From the NCBI RefSeq assembly GCF_036884295.1, contig NZ_CP145608.1, positions 2,046,001 through 2,110,000 of the forward strand: a stretch of 64,000 nt of DNA, in the 5' to 3' direction. The position numbers were made by a program, and so were the translations under genes. The notes under the pieces are model-generated. The model was given only the letters and a program-made list of their open reading frames with translations. It did no database searches and was not told the origin of the DNA. Origin of the DNA: Brochothrix thermosphacta DSM 20171 = FSL F6-1036. Its GTDB lineage: Bacteria; Bacillota; Bacilli; Lactobacillales; Listeriaceae. How positions within the stretch are numbered: position 1 is the stretch's first letter; every line of letters starts with the position of its first letter. Below are positions 37,947-47,377 of the stretch, piece after piece.

Positions 37947-39755
37947 TTATTCAGTTACACCAAATTGGCTATTGTACAAATCAGCATAAAAACCTTTTTG
38001 TTCAATTAACTCTTGATGATTACCACGTTCGATAACATCGCCTTCTTTCATGACTAATATTAAATCAGCATCTCTGATTGTAGATAGTCTGTGTGCAATA
38101 ACAAAGCTGGTACGACCACTTCGTAAATTATCCATTGCTTTTTGTAGGTTAACTTCTGTTCGTGTATCAACTGAAGAAGTGGCTTCATCTAACACAAGCA
38201 TATCCCGGTTAGCGATAATTGCACGTGCGATTGTTAACAATTGTTTTTGACCTTGTGAAATATTATTACCATCTTCATCTAGTACTGTGTCATAACCTTC
38301 AGGTAATTTTCGAATAAAGTCATCAGCATATGCAGCTTTTGCTGCTTCGACTATCGTTTCATCATCTGCATCATTGTTACTGTATCTAATATTCTCACGT
38401 ATTGTTCCTTTAAATAACCAAGTATCTTGTAACACCATACCAAACTTCGCACGAATTTCTTCACGCGTTTGACTTTGAATATCGTAGCCATCAATAAAAA
38501 TATGGCCTTTGTTCACATCATAAAAACGCATCAGTAAATTGATAATCGTCGTCTTACCTGCACCAGTTGGCCCAACGATAGCCACAGTCTGGCCTTTATT
38601 AACCGTGAAATCAAGATTTTCCATCAATAATTCTTTACCGTTATAACCAAAAGCAACGTTCTCAAATGCTACTGCATCTGCATATTTTGGTGTATAAACT
38701 GCTGGTACTGTTGCTCTTGTATCAATCTCATCAGGTTCATCTAACATTTCGAATACACGCTCAGCTGATGCAATAGTTGATTGGATAATATTTGCAATAT
38801 TTCCGACATCTGCAAAGGGTTGATTAAACTGACGTGAATATTGAATGAATGCCTGAATATCACCTACGTTGATGCGACCATTTAAGGCATAAAAACCACC
38901 GACTAAGGCCACACCAACATAACCAAGATTACCTACAAAACGCATGAGCGGCATTATCAAACCAGAAATAAATTGTGCTCGACGTGCTGCTTTGAAATAT
39001 TTTTCATTTCCTTCGTTAAAAACAGTAAGAGATTCATCTTCTCTTTGGAAAGCTTTTACTAATTGATGACCACTGTACATTTCTTCTATATGGTTATTTA
39101 GTAAACCTAGCTCTTTCTGTTGTGATTTAAAAGCTGATTGTGATTTTTTAGCAACAAAGATAACCACAATAAGGCTCAAAGGAACCGTCAACAAAACAAT
39201 CAGTGTTAGATTGAAGTTAATCGTAAACATCATGATTGTGATACCAATTATGGTCACGATTGATGTTATCGCAGTCGTTAATGATTGTTGTAATGTATTA
39301 GCGATGTTATCCATATCGTTAACAGCTCTTGATAATAAATCACCGTTATTACGTTGATCATAGTAATTCAATGGCAAACGATCCATTTTTTCTTTTAATT
39401 GTTTACGCATGTCATATACAGTATTTTGCGCGACTGAACTCATTATGTACTGTTGAACAAAACTAAAGATTGAGCTTAGTAAGTAGAGCGCAATTAACCA
39501 AATGACAATCGTTCCTACTGCCTCGTAATCAACATGACGTTCTGGACTCATTACACCTTTAAAAATCAAAGTTGTTGCTTCACCTAATATTTTTGGTGAA
39601 ACAATTGTAAATAACGTCGAGAGTATTGCAAATATAAACACGATAATAAGATTCAGACGATAAGGTTTCAGATAACCTAGCAATCGCTTAAAACTCGTTT
39701 TAAAATCCTTTGGCTTCTCTACTTTATTCATACTATTTCCAGGTCCATGACTCAT
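37947..39755 (-). CDS. ABC exporter half-transporter, subunit 2 (YfiC/LmrD-like)
   Basis: 602 residues: six membrane helices (about residues 30-330) then an ATP-binding domain with Walker A GPTGAGKTT, signature ISQGQKQ and Walker B LVLDEATSSVD, which keeps the catalytic Glu. A sister subunit lies directly upstream. The start ATG at 39755 overlaps the partner's TGA (ATGA), showing translational coupling. Heterodimeric exporters of this kind move drugs or lipids; the cargo is unknown. Confidence 0.92.
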   Translation of the reverse strand: MSHGPGNSMNKVEKPKDFKTSFKRLLGYLKPYRLNLIIVFIFAILSTLFTIVSPKILGEATTLIFKGVMSPERHVDYEAVGTIVIWLIALYLLSSIFSFVQQYIMSSVAQNTVYDMRKQLKEKMDRLPLNYYDQRNNGDLLSRAVNDMDNIANTLQQSLTTAITSIVTIIGITIMMFTINFNLTLIVLLTVPLSLIVVIFVAKKSQSAFKSQQKELGLLNNHIEEMYSGHQLVKAFQREDESLTVFNEGNEKYFKAARRAQFISGLIMPLMRFVGNLGYVGVALVGGFYALNGRINVGDIQAFIQYSRQFNQPFADVGNIANIIQSTIASAERVFEMLDEPDEIDTRATVPAVYTPKYADAVAFENVAFGYNGKELLMENLDFTVNKGQTVAIVGPTGAGKTTIINLLMRFYDVNKGHIFIDGYDIQSQTREEIRAKFGMVLQDTWLFKGTIRENIRYSNNDADDETIVEAAKAAYADDFIRKLPEGYDTVLDEDGNNISQGQKQLLTIARAIIANRDMLVLDEATSSVDTRTEVNLQKAMDNLRSGRTSFVIAHRLSTIRDADLILVMKEGDVIERGNHQELIEQKGFYADLYNSQFGVTE

Positions 39756-41476
39756 GCCCACTCCTCCTCTGACAGTTGTGAACGCATAATCTCTTGATAC
39801 ACTTGGTTAGTATTTTTTAACGTTTCATGTGTTCCCACGCCAACCAGATGACCTTCGTCCATCACTAATATTTTTGTTGCTGACATTACTGATGTAATGC
39901 GCTGTGCAATTGTAATCATAATTTTTTCATCTTGATAAGCAGTTAATGCTTTACGCAATTTCGCATCCGTTTTAAAATCCAATGCAGAGAAACTATCATC
40001 AAAGATATAAATTCCAGCATCTTTAACTAACGCTCTTGCAATTGCCAAACGTTGTTTCTGACCACCTGAAAAGTTATCGCCACCTTGCTCAACTGGTGCT
40101 TCTAATTGTTGCTCTAATTCACGCACAAAATCAGCTGCCTGAGCAATTTCTAAAGCTTTCCATAAATCACTGTCGCTTGCATTGGGATTACCGTAACGTA
40201 AGTTATCAGCAATAGAACCCGTGAACAATAACGCTTTTTGTGGCACAAGACCGATTTTAGATCTTAATTCAAGTTGAGTTAAGTTTTTTATGTCCACACC
40301 ATTGATCGATACCTTACCTGCAGTTGCTTCATAAAAACGAGTAATCATATTAATAACAGTCGTTTTCCCTGAACCAGTACTACCGATAATCGCTATTTGA
40401 TCACCTTTATTTGCAGAAAAGCTGATGTTTTCAATTGCTGCTTTTTCGGCATTTTCAAAATTAAATGACACATTGTCAAACACTAATTGTTCAACACTAT
40501 TAGTGGTTTGAGGTTGTTTAGGATCATGAATTTCTGTTTCTAACGCTAAGACATCATTAATACGTTGTGCCGAAGCAGCTGCTCTAGGAATAAGTACAAA
40601 CATCATTGCTAACATCATGAATGAAAATAACACTTGCATGCCATATTGGATAAAGGCCATCAAGTTACCTACTTCCATTTCACCTTGTCCAATTAATTTA
40701 CCACCAAACCATACAATTGCTATGCTTGTTACATTCATTATTAACATAATAACAGGCATTGCAAATGCCATGACTTTGTTTGCATAAATTGCTGTATCAG
40801 AATATGAACGGTTAACATCATCAAAGCGTTGACGTTCATCACCACTTTTATTAAATGCTCTTATAACACGAATCCCATTTAAACCTTCACGAATAACGCG
40901 GTTTAATGCGTCTGTTTTTAACTGTAATTTCTTAAATATTGGGGTTACTTTCATACCTATAAATATCATTACTAAAATCAAAATCGGCAATACAACGCAA
41001 AATACTAATGATAATTTTGCATTTCGTGATACTGCCATTACAATACTTCCCACTAACATAATGGGCGCAGTTAGCATCATTCTTAATACCATCATTGTTA
41101 AAGTTTGCATTTGTACCACATCATTCGATGTTCTTGTAATCAATGACGCGGTTCCAACTTTATTAAATTCTTGCAAAGAAAATGATGTCACTTTCTTAAA
41201 GATTGCATCTCTCAAATCACGGCCATATGACATGGATACTTTCGCTGAGAAAAATACAATAAATACCATTAATATGATACTGATTAATGTTAACACCATC
41301 ATTTGAATACCACTTTGCCAAATGTAAGCTGTATCAGCTTGAACAATTCCTTTATCAACGATATTTGCCATTACAGTAGGTAAGTACAATTCTGCAATAA
41401 CCTCCGCAAAAGTCAAAATGACAATAATCATAATCGACCACTTATAAACTTTTAATCGTGAGAGTAGTTTAATCAT
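39752..41476 (-). CDS. ABC exporter half-transporter, subunit 1 (YfiB/LmrC-like)
   Basis: 574 residues: six membrane helices, then an ATP-binding domain with Walker A GSTGSGKTT and signature FSGGQKQ. Walker B reads IYIFDDSFSALD, with Asp where the catalytic Glu normally sits. This marks the degenerate site of asymmetric heterodimeric exporters such as TM287/288, LmrCD and BmrCD (family knowledge). The partner has the consensus Walker B, so one ATP site should be active and one degenerate. Confidence 0.92.
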   Translation of the reverse strand: MIKLLSRLKVYKWSIMIIVILTFAEVIAELYLPTVMANIVDKGIVQADTAYIWQSGIQMMVLTLISIILMVFIVFFSAKVSMSYGRDLRDAIFKKVTSFSLQEFNKVGTASLITRTSNDVVQMQTLTMMVLRMMLTAPIMLVGSIVMAVSRNAKLSLVFCVVLPILILVMIFIGMKVTPIFKKLQLKTDALNRVIREGLNGIRVIRAFNKSGDERQRFDDVNRSYSDTAIYANKVMAFAMPVIMLIMNVTSIAIVWFGGKLIGQGEMEVGNLMAFIQYGMQVLFSFMMLAMMFVLIPRAAASAQRINDVLALETEIHDPKQPQTTNSVEQLVFDNVSFNFENAEKAAIENISFSANKGDQIAIIGSTGSGKTTVINMITRFYEATAGKVSINGVDIKNLTQLELRSKIGLVPQKALLFTGSIADNLRYGNPNASDSDLWKALEIAQAADFVRELEQQLEAPVEQGGDNFSGGQKQRLAIARALVKDAGIYIFDDSFSALDFKTDAKLRKALTAYQDEKIMITIAQRITSVMSATKILVMDEGHLVGVGTHETLKNTNQVYQEIMRSQLSEEEWA

Positions 41477-41515
41477 TTTTTCACCTCTTCATGTTATTGT
41501 TTCTATTTAAGATAA

Positions 41516-41995
41516 TTATAAAACATCTTTTAATGCTTCTTTTAAACGTTGAATTCGCTCACCAATCAACTCATCGTCTTTTCGCATCGTTTCATTAAAT
41601 AATTTAATATCTTCATCAATATGTTCATTATTTGTGCATATCCCTAAACGCATCGCATTCCCTTGCAATGCTACCTTAGCTATTTCAACCTGTTCAGGAT
41701 CATACAATTTTTCATGTTGATAAGCCTCTTGTAAATATTTTTTTGCTTCAGCAATCATAATTGCCAAATCTAACACCCGATGCAAAGGTAATTCCTCTGA
41801 TTGACGAGACCACTTTTCGCCCGTATAACGCCATACTTTAGCTGAAACGTCATAATTACCACGCTTACTCCACTGTGCTATCCCTAAAGATAACCCTTTA
41901 GTATCAGTTTCTTCTTTTGTTAGTCTTCCGTCGATGTCATCATAGTTCTCTACTGTAAACACAGGTGCATGCTTTAAATTTGTTGGAATCTCCAT
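41516..41995 (-). CDS. conserved hypothetical protein, DUF6530-like
   Basis: A 159-residue soluble protein. It starts MEIPTNLKHAPVFTVENYDD and contains GLSLGIAQWSKRGNYDVSAK, VWRYTGEKWSRQSEELPLHR and a helical acidic C-terminus. I associate it from memory with DUF6530; function unknown. ATG 41995 follows AAAGGAGG; the frame continues upstream but that part overlaps the regulatory palindromes. It is 39 bp upstream of the ABC exporter pair on the same strand and may be cotranscribed. Confidence 0.7.
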   Translation of the reverse strand: MEIPTNLKHAPVFTVENYDDIDGRLTKEETDTKGLSLGIAQWSKRGNYDVSAKVWRYTGEKWSRQSEELPLHRVLDLAIMIAEAKKYLQEAYQHEKLYDPEQVEIAKVALQGNAMRLGICTNNEHIDEDIKLFNETMRKDDELIGERIQRLKEALKDVL

Positions 41996-42008
41996 AACAT
42001 CCTCCTTT

Positions 42009-42038
42009 ACTAAAATTAGTAATTTCACTAAACTTAGT
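42009..42038. promoter_or_regulatory. two tandem 12-bp palindromes in the DUF6530-like leader
   Basis: ACTAA-AA-TTAGT (42009-42020) and ACTAA-AC-TTAGT (42027-42038), centres 18 bp apart, directly before the ribosome site of the gene starting at 41995. This is the form of a dimer-binding operator pair; the regulator is unknown. Confidence 0.55.
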
Positions 42039-42214
42039 AGCACTAATGCATAATACCATTTATTTTTTCGATAAGCAAACAATAATATACTACTAAATAA
42101 TAACTAATAAACGGTATTATACAGTAGTATATATCAATTTTTTTATGCCATTGTAACTTTCATGTTTTTCATCTACAATAAGCATATAATGTATTTATGA
42201 AAGGGATGTTTTTT

Positions 42215-42595
42215 ATGCGTTTTGTCGTAACTTTTTTAGCGACGATTGTACAGTTTATCATCTTCGCTTTTATCGCTTATATGATTGTTTTCAGAGAAAA
42301 TTACACACTCGGGATTCTGATGTGTGTGTTGATTAGTGCACCTGTTGTTTTTATTGGCGCAACTGCTGCAGAATTATATTACGGTTTACGTAAAGGTACC
42401 CCTATACGTTTCGCAATGTATGGCGCTGCTTATGGTTTTTTTGTTGGTTTATTAGTAGCTTCTTTATTCCAACTCTCAACGGCTTTGTTGATACTTACTT
42501 GCTTATTAGGTGTCGTTTTCGTTGGTATTTTAGGCGTTACATTCTACTATATCCGCGGTGCTAATCCTGGACAAGCTCGTAAAAAAATTGCTTAA
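42215..42595 (+). CDS. small four-helix membrane protein, unknown family
   Basis: About 126 residues with four hydrophobic segments: VVTFLATIVQFIIFAFIAYM, LGILMCVLISAPVVFIGA, MYGAAYGFFVGLLVASLF and TALLILTCLLGVVFVGILGV, ending in a basic RKKIA tail. I do not recognise it. ATG 42215 is chosen because AAAGGG lies nine bases upstream, whereas the ATG at 42197 lies only seven bases after a TATAAT (42185-42190), about where the transcript starts. It is divergent from the DUF6530-like gene. Confidence 0.75.
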   Translation: MRFVVTFLATIVQFIIFAFIAYMIVFRENYTLGILMCVLISAPVVFIGATAAELYYGLRKGTPIRFAMYGAAYGFFVGLLVASLFQLSTALLILTCLLGVVFVGILGVTFYYIRGANPGQARKKIA

Positions 42596-42612
42596 TAGAA
42601 ATTCGGCTCACT

Positions 42613-42654
42613 TAATAGTGTTGATGACATTTTGTCGTCAACACTATTTTTATT
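42613..42654 (+). terminator. terminator of the membrane protein gene
   Basis: AATAGTGTTGA-TGAC pairs with GTCG-TCAACACTATT, then TTTTATTT, on the plus strand. Confidence 0.85.
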
Positions 42655-42699
42655 TACTTTTCACAGTACAACTTATCTTTTTTAGAAATTTATATTATT

Positions 42700-42736
42700 A
42701 AAAAACACCCCTCTGATATAACTATTAGAAGGGTGC
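42700..42736 (-). terminator. terminator of secA2
   Basis: Minus strand AGCACCCTTCT pairs with AGAGGGGTGTT-type arm, then T6, a few bases after the secA2 stop. Confidence 0.8.
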
Positions 42737-42741
42737 TAATT

Positions 42742-45162
42742 TTATTTTTTATTATACGATTCATGTAGCATACGAATAGATTCTTCTTCTGAGTCTGCCT
42801 CAATCCCTAACTCTTTCATCACGCGTTTAACCTCATTAATATCTAAAGCCAATGTCGTTTCTGCTGGTGACGAAGGCACTGGTAGAGTAAGGATTTTAGT
42901 TACATAAGCTGCATTGCATGCTTCAATAAAACGGTTATAAAGAATGTTAGTTTCTCTTTGGAACGTCACTAATGGATCAATTTGCCCATAAGCTCTTAAT
43001 CCAATACCTTCCTTAATTGCCTCAACTTGATAAAGATAATCGATCCATTGTTCATCTATCGTTTCAATAAACATTTCACGCTCCATTTGATTAATTGAAT
43101 AAGCATTAAAACGCAAACGATTCTCATTATACCATTTCAGCATAAACGTTACACCCTCACGTTTACCCATATCAACTAGTTCATCGACCGGTAGTGGCAA
43201 AGCGATACCATCAAACAAATCAAAAATAGCAACTTTTTTTGCTTCATCTGTCTTTTCTTTTATAAATATCGTTGTCAAAATTTCTTCCATAATTGCTTCA
43301 GTAAAAGCTTTTGTTGTTGTCATATCTAAAATTTTGCGTCTTTCAGCATAAACTGTCTGACTTTGAACATGTAAAATTTCATCGTATTGCAACAATTGTT
43401 TACGCACATCAAAATTATGTGCTTCCATTGCTTCTTGAGCATTACGCATTAACTTTTTGATGAATTTACCTTTAAGTGGTTGATAGGTCAGTTCTCGTTT
43501 TTTTAATTTGTAGCGTTCCCATCGTTTACTATCAAATTGCTTCAGAAGCTCGTCTTCTAACGATAAAATAAATTTGCTGTAACCTGGATCACCACGACGG
43601 CCTGAACGACCAATTAATTGTAAATCAATGCGACGACTATCAAAACGAGAGGCTCCAATCACACATAAGCCACCGCGTTTTAAAGATGCTTGATCTAATT
43701 TAATATCTGTACCGCGACCTGCCATATTGGTTGCTATGGTCACCGTTCCTACAGTCCCAGCTTTTGATATAATAGCTGCTTCTAATCGATGATTTTTAGC
43801 ATTTAAAATGTTATACGGGATGCCTTCAATGTTAAGTAATTCCCCAAGCCACTCACTATCTTGAATAGAATTAGTACCTACTAAAGACGGTCTACCTTCT
43901 TTCAAATTGTGATAAACTTCTTGTACTATTGCTTTTCCTTGCTCTTCTCGTGTTCGATATATTTCCTCTGCTTTATCTTTACGATTTATTCTCATGTTGG
44001 TCGGGATGACCACAACATCCAAATTATAAATATTATGAAATTCTTCTGCCTCTGTTGATGCAGTTCCAGTCATACCAGATACTTTTTGATACATTCTAAA
44101 ATAGTTTTGAATCGTAATCGTTGCTAAAGTTGTTGATTCATAGTTAATTTCAACACTTTCTTTTGCTTCAAGCGCTTGATGAATACCATCATTATAACGA
44201 CGGCCTGGTATTGCTCGACCAGTATTTTCATCCACGATGACAACTTTACCATCCATTACAACATAGTTTTTATCCTTTTTCATTAAAATATGTGCTCTCA
44301 GAGCTGTCATTGTTGCGCGTATTAAATGTTGATTCTCTGAAGAAAACAAATCTTTCACTTGCCAAAAATACTCTGATTTTTCAATACCATTTTCTGACAA
44401 CCATACTGTATGATGAATTTCATCAAAATTATAGTCTGACTGATTAAATGTTGACAACAAGCGGTTGGCACGTTGATATAAAGATAAATCTTCTGTTTTA
44501 GTACTTGAGATAATTAACGGTGTCCGTGCTTCGTCAATTAGAATAGAGTCTGCTTCATCTAATAAAACAAAATCCAATCCAGTCTGAACACGATCTTCGT
44601 TGTTTTTTATCATATTATCTCGCAGATAATCAAAGCCGAATTCTGAAGCCGTGCCATAAATAACATCACCTTCATAAATCGCTTTTTTTTCTCCGATGGA
44701 TGCTTCAGCTATATTTAAAGTAACCGTTAAACCCATAAATTCAAGGATACGTCCAATTTCTTCCCGGTCTCTTTCAGCAAGATATGTATTTGCAGTCATA
44801 AGATGTACTTTATTCCCTTTTAAAACTTCTGAATACAATACAAATAATGATACGAGCGTCTTTCCTTCACCCGTTTTCATTTCAGCAATACAACCATCCT
44901 CGAGTGCAAGTGCTCCTATAAGCTGCACATAAGCCGCTTCAAAACCAATAACACGGTGGATCGCTTCACGCAGTAAGGCAAAAGATTTCACAAGATCATC
45001 CTCAGTTAAGGGTTGACCTTCTTTATATTTAATTCGCCAAAAGGCTGTTTGTTCACTAAATTCACTATCATCAAAATAAGTATAGAGTTTACTTTGCTTC
45101 AAAACACGACGGGCTAGACGGCGGTATTCTGTCATCTGTTTATTATGTTTACCAATGTTCAT
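42742..45162 (-). CDS. secA2: accessory Sec translocase ATPase SecA2
   Basis: An 806-residue DEAD-type motor for export of a subset of proteins. Walker A lies in AEMKTGEGKTLVSLFV; FVLLDEADSILIDEARTPLI is Walker B; TNMAGRGTDIKLD and LQLIGRSGRRGDPG are the second motor domain motifs. It is shorter than housekeeping SecA and lacks the C-terminal zinc-binding CxC region. In Listeria SecA2 exports p60/Iap and NamA, and here it is divergent from a p60-like gene, so the partnership is probably conserved (inference). No secY2 is present. AGGAGG precedes ATG 45162. Confidence 0.95.
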   Translation of the reverse strand: MNIGKHNKQMTEYRRLARRVLKQSKLYTYFDDSEFSEQTAFWRIKYKEGQPLTEDDLVKSFALLREAIHRVIGFEAAYVQLIGALALEDGCIAEMKTGEGKTLVSLFVLYSEVLKGNKVHLMTANTYLAERDREEIGRILEFMGLTVTLNIAEASIGEKKAIYEGDVIYGTASEFGFDYLRDNMIKNNEDRVQTGLDFVLLDEADSILIDEARTPLIISSTKTEDLSLYQRANRLLSTFNQSDYNFDEIHHTVWLSENGIEKSEYFWQVKDLFSSENQHLIRATMTALRAHILMKKDKNYVVMDGKVVIVDENTGRAIPGRRYNDGIHQALEAKESVEINYESTTLATITIQNYFRMYQKVSGMTGTASTEAEEFHNIYNLDVVVIPTNMRINRKDKAEEIYRTREEQGKAIVQEVYHNLKEGRPSLVGTNSIQDSEWLGELLNIEGIPYNILNAKNHRLEAAIISKAGTVGTVTIATNMAGRGTDIKLDQASLKRGGLCVIGASRFDSRRIDLQLIGRSGRRGDPGYSKFILSLEDELLKQFDSKRWERYKLKKRELTYQPLKGKFIKKLMRNAQEAMEAHNFDVRKQLLQYDEILHVQSQTVYAERRKILDMTTTKAFTEAIMEEILTTIFIKEKTDEAKKVAIFDLFDGIALPLPVDELVDMGKREGVTFMLKWYNENRLRFNAYSINQMEREMFIETIDEQWIDYLYQVEAIKEGIGLRAYGQIDPLVTFQRETNILYNRFIEACNAAYVTKILTLPVPSSPAETTLALDINEVKRVMKELGIEADSEEESIRMLHESYNKK

Positions 45163-45524
45163 AGTTTAATACCCTCCTGATTGCTACTCTTTCATTATAC
45201 AATGATTAAAATTTAAATGGTATTTTTATATTATAATATCTAATAACTTACCATTGTTGCATCAATAATTATACTTTTCAATACAATAATGCGATATAAC
45301 TCATAAATATATGACATATTATTCAATTTCAAGTCGAAATTAATTAGGTCTTAAGACCCTTAAATATTTCAAGTATGTGACATTCGTTGTAATTATGTTC
45401 TTTTCACTGTAGAATTAGTATGTAGATTGAATGTTATGATGAGATAGGTTTATTTCAAATTATTAGCATTACAATTATTTGTACATGAACACACTATTAC
45501 GAGCATGAAAGGGAGAGAGAAAAC
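45163..45524. promoter_or_regulatory. 362-bp divergent promoter region of secA2 and the p60-like gene
   Basis: No gene. AT-rich and presumably holds both promoters. A perfect 12-bp palindrome GGTCTTAAGACC sits at 45347-45358, about in the middle; it could be an operator shared by both genes. Confidence 0.5.
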
Positions 45525-47327
45525 ATGAAAAAATTAACGTTATCTTTAGCTTCAGCTAGTATCGCTGCAACATCTATTGTAGCACCAACAGCAGCGGCAG
45601 CCTCAACCGATATCACAGTTGAAAAGAACGATACACTTTGGGACTTGGCAAATAAACATAAAACAACCGTAAAAGATTTAAAAGAGATTAACAATTTAGA
45701 CTCAGATAATATCCAAATCGGTCAACAATTAAAAGTGGCACAAAATAAAGACACATATGTCGTTAAAAGTGGTGATTCTCTTTGGAAGATCGCTCAAGCA
45801 AACCATACTTCTGTTGAAGAATTAAAAAACATCAATAAGTTAACATCTAATACTATTTTTGTTAATCAAAAATTAGAGATACCAGGAATTGATTATGTAA
45901 TGGATACGACAGCTGTTGTTCAAAAAACATCAGACGTTTCAACCTCTGCACAAACTCCTGTTGCTGAAGAAGTAGCTCCTGTTGCTGAAGAAACTGCTCC
46001 TGTTGCTGAAGAAACTGCTCCTGTTGCTGAAAAAGCAGCTCCTGTTGCTGAAGAAGCAGCTCCTGTTGCTGAAGAAACTGCTCCTGTTGCTGAAGAAACT
46101 GCTCCAGCCGCTGAAGAAACTGCTCCTGTTTCTGAAGAAACTGCTCCAGCCGCTGAAGAAGCAGCTCCTGTTGCTGAAGAAACTGCTCCAGCCGCTGAAG
46201 AAGCAGCTCCTGTTGCTGAAGAAGTTGATACAAATGCTTCCACTTATGAAGTTAAAGCGGGTGATTCATTAAGTAAAATTGCTGATTTATTCAATACATC
46301 TGTGAATAAAATTGCCGCACTCAATGAATTAACAAATTCTGAAACTTTATCTGTCGGACAAGTTCTCGCTGTAAAAGGTGAAGTTAAAGCCCCTACAGTT
46401 TCAGAAACACCAAAAGAAACAAAACCTGTTGCCGAAGAAAAAACGGAAGCTACAGTTAATACTAATGCTTCAACTTACAAAGTTAATGCTGGTGATACAT
46501 TAGCAGTTATCGCTAGTCAATTTGGAACAACGACTTCTAAATTAGTCGCTCTTAATAACCTTTCAAATGCTAACTCGCTTACAGTAGGACAAACATTAAA
46601 AGTTAAAGGTTCAGTTCCAGCACCAACAGTTACTGCACCAAAACCTACACAAACAGTAGCTACACAAACACCTTCAACACAAACAGTAGCAAAACCTTCT
46701 GTATCAGCTTCAACTCATACTGTAAAATCTGGTGATTCATTAGGTAAAATCGCATCACAATATGGTGTATCTGTAAGTTATCTTGTTAACCGCAATAATC
46801 TTTCAAATGCTAACGATTTATCTGTCGGACAAGTACTTCAACTTAAAGGTGCTGCTTCATCATCAGTAACACCTAAACCAACTACACCTAAACCAACTAC
46901 ACCTACAACAACTTATAAACCTTCTAAGCCTTCTGCACCTTCAACAAGTGGCTTAAGTTTTAATACACTGTTTAGTTTTGCTCAACAATTCAGCGGTACT
47001 CCTTATGTTTGGGGCGGTACAACACCATCTGGATTTGATTGTTCAGGATTTACACAGTATGTTTACGGAAACTCAGGTGTTTCGTTAAACCGTACTGCTG
47101 GAGATCAAATGAACCAATCAACTAAAATTTCTGAAGGCCAAGCTAAACCCGGAGATTTAGTATTCTTCTCTTACAACGGTGGTTCTTCAATCGATCATGT
47201 TGGTATTTACATGGGTAACGGCCAAATGATCAATGCTCAAAATAATGGTGTTAAAATTGACAACATTCACGGAAACGGCTGGGGCGAGTTCCTTGTTGGA
47301 TTCGGAACTGTTGGTAACTTTAACTAA
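45525..47327 (+). CDS. p60/Iap-like secreted peptidoglycan hydrolase (five LysM + NlpC/P60)
   Basis: 600 residues. Signal peptide to about residue 26 (PTAAAA). LysM domains at about 29-72, 77-121, 241-285, 318-362 and 398-442 (for example VVKSGDSLWKIAQANHTSVE). Residues 145-235 are a PVAEETA heptad repeat. A Pro/Thr/Lys linker follows, then NlpC/P60 from about 475 with Cys506 (FDCSGF), His558 (DHVGIY) and Asn570 as catalytic triad. NlpC/P60 enzymes cut D-Glu to mDAP bonds. Listeria p60 has two LysM plus an SH3 domain; here the SH3 is missing and there are five LysM. Likely a SecA2 substrate and needed for daughter-cell separation (inference). Confidence 0.93.
   Translation: MKKLTLSLASASIAATSIVAPTAAAASTDITVEKNDTLWDLANKHKTTVKDLKEINNLDSDNIQIGQQLKVAQNKDTYVVKSGDSLWKIAQANHTSVEELKNINKLTSNTIFVNQKLEIPGIDYVMDTTAVVQKTSDVSTSAQTPVAEEVAPVAEETAPVAEETAPVAEKAAPVAEEAAPVAEETAPVAEETAPAAEETAPVSEETAPAAEEAAPVAEETAPAAEEAAPVAEEVDTNASTYEVKAGDSLSKIADLFNTSVNKIAALNELTNSETLSVGQVLAVKGEVKAPTVSETPKETKPVAEEKTEATVNTNASTYKVNAGDTLAVIASQFGTTTSKLVALNNLSNANSLTVGQTLKVKGSVPAPTVTAPKPTQTVATQTPSTQTVAKPSVSASTHTVKSGDSLGKIASQYGVSVSYLVNRNNLSNANDLSVGQVLQLKGAASSSVTPKPTTPKPTTPTTTYKPSKPSAPSTSGLSFNTLFSFAQQFSGTPYVWGGTTPSGFDCSGFTQYVYGNSGVSLNRTAGDQMNQSTKISEGQAKPGDLVFFSYNGGSSIDHVGIYMGNGQMINAQNNGVKIDNIHGNGWGEFLVGFGTVGNFN
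45957..46229 (+). repeat. in-gene 21-bp tandem repeat (13 copies)
   Basis: Thirteen contiguous units encoding PVAEETA-type heptads (variants PVAEKAA, PAAEETA, PVSEETA). Synonymous variation is low, so copy number is likely unstable between strains. The repeat forms a negatively charged, Pro-rich spacer between LysM2 and LysM3. Confidence 0.9.
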
Positions 47328-47342
47328 ACTAAATTATTATTC

Positions 47343-47372
47343 AAAAGCCACACATAATGTGTGGCTTTTTTT
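47343..47372 (+). terminator. terminator of the p60-like gene
   Basis: Perfect stem AAAAGCCACAC-ataa-style loop-GTGTGGCTTTT with T7, 15 bp after the stop codon. Confidence 0.9.
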
Positions 47373-47377
47373 GTTGC

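Noticed and set aside
45862-46272. Open frames rich in Gln/Leu or Ala/Ser opposite the p60 repeat
   Set aside because: Shadows of the 21-bp repeat in other frames; the plus-strand p60 frame has signal peptide, domains and ribosome site.
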